Of a stretch of 34,820 nucleotides of DNA, positions 34,618-34,820 are shown one piece after another (the stretch's first letter is position 1; each line of letters begins with the position of its first letter). This DNA comes from Acidiferrobacterales bacterium (lineage in GTDB: Bacteria; Pseudomonadota; Gammaproteobacteria; Arenicellales; JAJDZL01). The position numbers and the translations under genes are program-made. The stretch is from NCBI GenBank assembly GCA_028820695.1, contig JAPPIB010000010.1, forward strand, positions 1-34,820, read 5' to 3'. The notes under the pieces are model-generated. The model saw nothing but the letters and a program-made list of their open reading frames with translations. It was not told the DNA's origin and ran no database searches.

Positions 34618-34686
34618 TTCCGCGCCTCCTATATCTCCAATCGCCTGTGAAATAACGATTGATAGATAAACGCCCGTGAAAATCAA

Positions 34687-34820
34687 ATCACACTGAGAAC
34701 AACTGCCGCCTTGTCGCCTCTTCCAATTGAACTGAACAACATGTTCAAGTTCACGTCATTCGGTGTTGAACGAAGCCGCTGCGCGGCAGTATCCCCATCC
34801 GGCCTTCATCGGTTAATCTT
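34687..34820. other. Window edge upstream of istA, no gene recognised
   Basis: 134 bases with no convincing frame. A TTGAAC/GTTCAA inverted repeat (about 34728-34749) and a GCCGC-TGC-GCGGC hairpin (about 34773-34785) are visible. The outer end of the IS21-type element should lie here or just beyond, but I could not define it. Confidence 0.35.

Larger units (their letters stand above)
33252..34686 (-). mobile_element. Composite insertion-sequence remnant (IS21 + IS1595)
   Basis: A scar made from an IS21-type istA (broken) and the tail of an IS1595-type transposase gene. IstB, which should follow istA, is absent. I could not find convincing terminal inverted repeats or target duplications; the upstream 130 bases to the window edge contain only a TTGAAC/GTTCAA inverted repeat. 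Boundaries given are those of the coding remnants. Confidence 0.7.

Noticed and set aside
1..34820. CRISPR arrays, tRNA or rRNA genes
   Set aside because: No regularly spaced direct repeats and no cloverleaf or rRNA-like sequence were noticed in the spacers.

Overview
The window looks like chromosomal DNA of a free-living or host-associated, probably marine gammaproteobacterium. The divergent gatC / mreBCD pair, followed by mrdA-rodA-mltB-rlpA-lipB, is the usual gammaproteobacterial order. A DMSP-demethylase-like gene and a trimethylamine-dehydrogenase-like gene suggest a marine setting. This is inferred from gene content; no rRNA or other phylogenetic marker is present.

Region 1 (about 1-10.4 kb) is core. 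gatC is on the minus strand. A tightly packed plus-strand cell-elongation operon follows: mreB, mreC, mreD, mrdA (PBP2), rodA, mltB and rlpA, several overlapping by 11-26 bases. Next come lipB, a second lipoate-ligase-fold gene and a Mug/TDG-type DNA glycosylase. The dacA and ybeD genes that often separate rlpA from lipB are absent, and lipA is not in the window. Two competing inverted repeats lie between rlpA and lipB, and one sequesters the lipB Shine-Dalgarno.

Region 2 (about 10.4-23.1 kb) is accessory. It holds a 600-base non-coding stretch, an MBL-fold hydrolase, a tandem pair of EamA/DMT exporters, and a secreted protein with two thioredoxin folds. The last is convergent with a 2481-residue single-module polyketide synthase (KS-AT-DH-MT-pseudoKR-ER-KR-ACP, no thioesterase). 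Upstream of the synthase, on the same strand, is an ArsR-family regulator with the two cysteines typical of persulfide/redox sensors (SqrR/BigR type). A dyad-symmetric element sits between them. This is the most striking unit: a fungal-like, fully reducing, C-methylating synthase possibly under sulfur/redox control.

Region 3 (about 23.2-33.2 kb) starts with leuD and leuC (minus strand; no leuB adjacent) and a minus-strand DmdA-clade aminomethyltransferase-fold gene. A 600-base, very AT-rich divergent intergenic region follows. On the plus strand it leads to a 28-residue membrane microprotein, a DUF1127 protein and a strong intrinsic terminator. A four-gene catabolic cluster comes next: an HpaB-type flavin monooxygenase, a RidA-family protein lacking the archetypal arginine, a class III aminotransferase, and a trimethylamine-dehydrogenase-like flavoprotein with altered substrate-bowl residues. 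Together with the DmdA-like gene this suggests use of methylated sulfur/nitrogen compounds, but the substrate cannot be named from sequence.

Region 4 (about 33.25-34.8 kb) is a decayed insertion-sequence scar. An IS21-type istA with an in-frame stop and a frameshift is fused in frame to the C-terminal part of an IS1595-type transposase. No tRNA, rRNA or CRISPR array was recognised.
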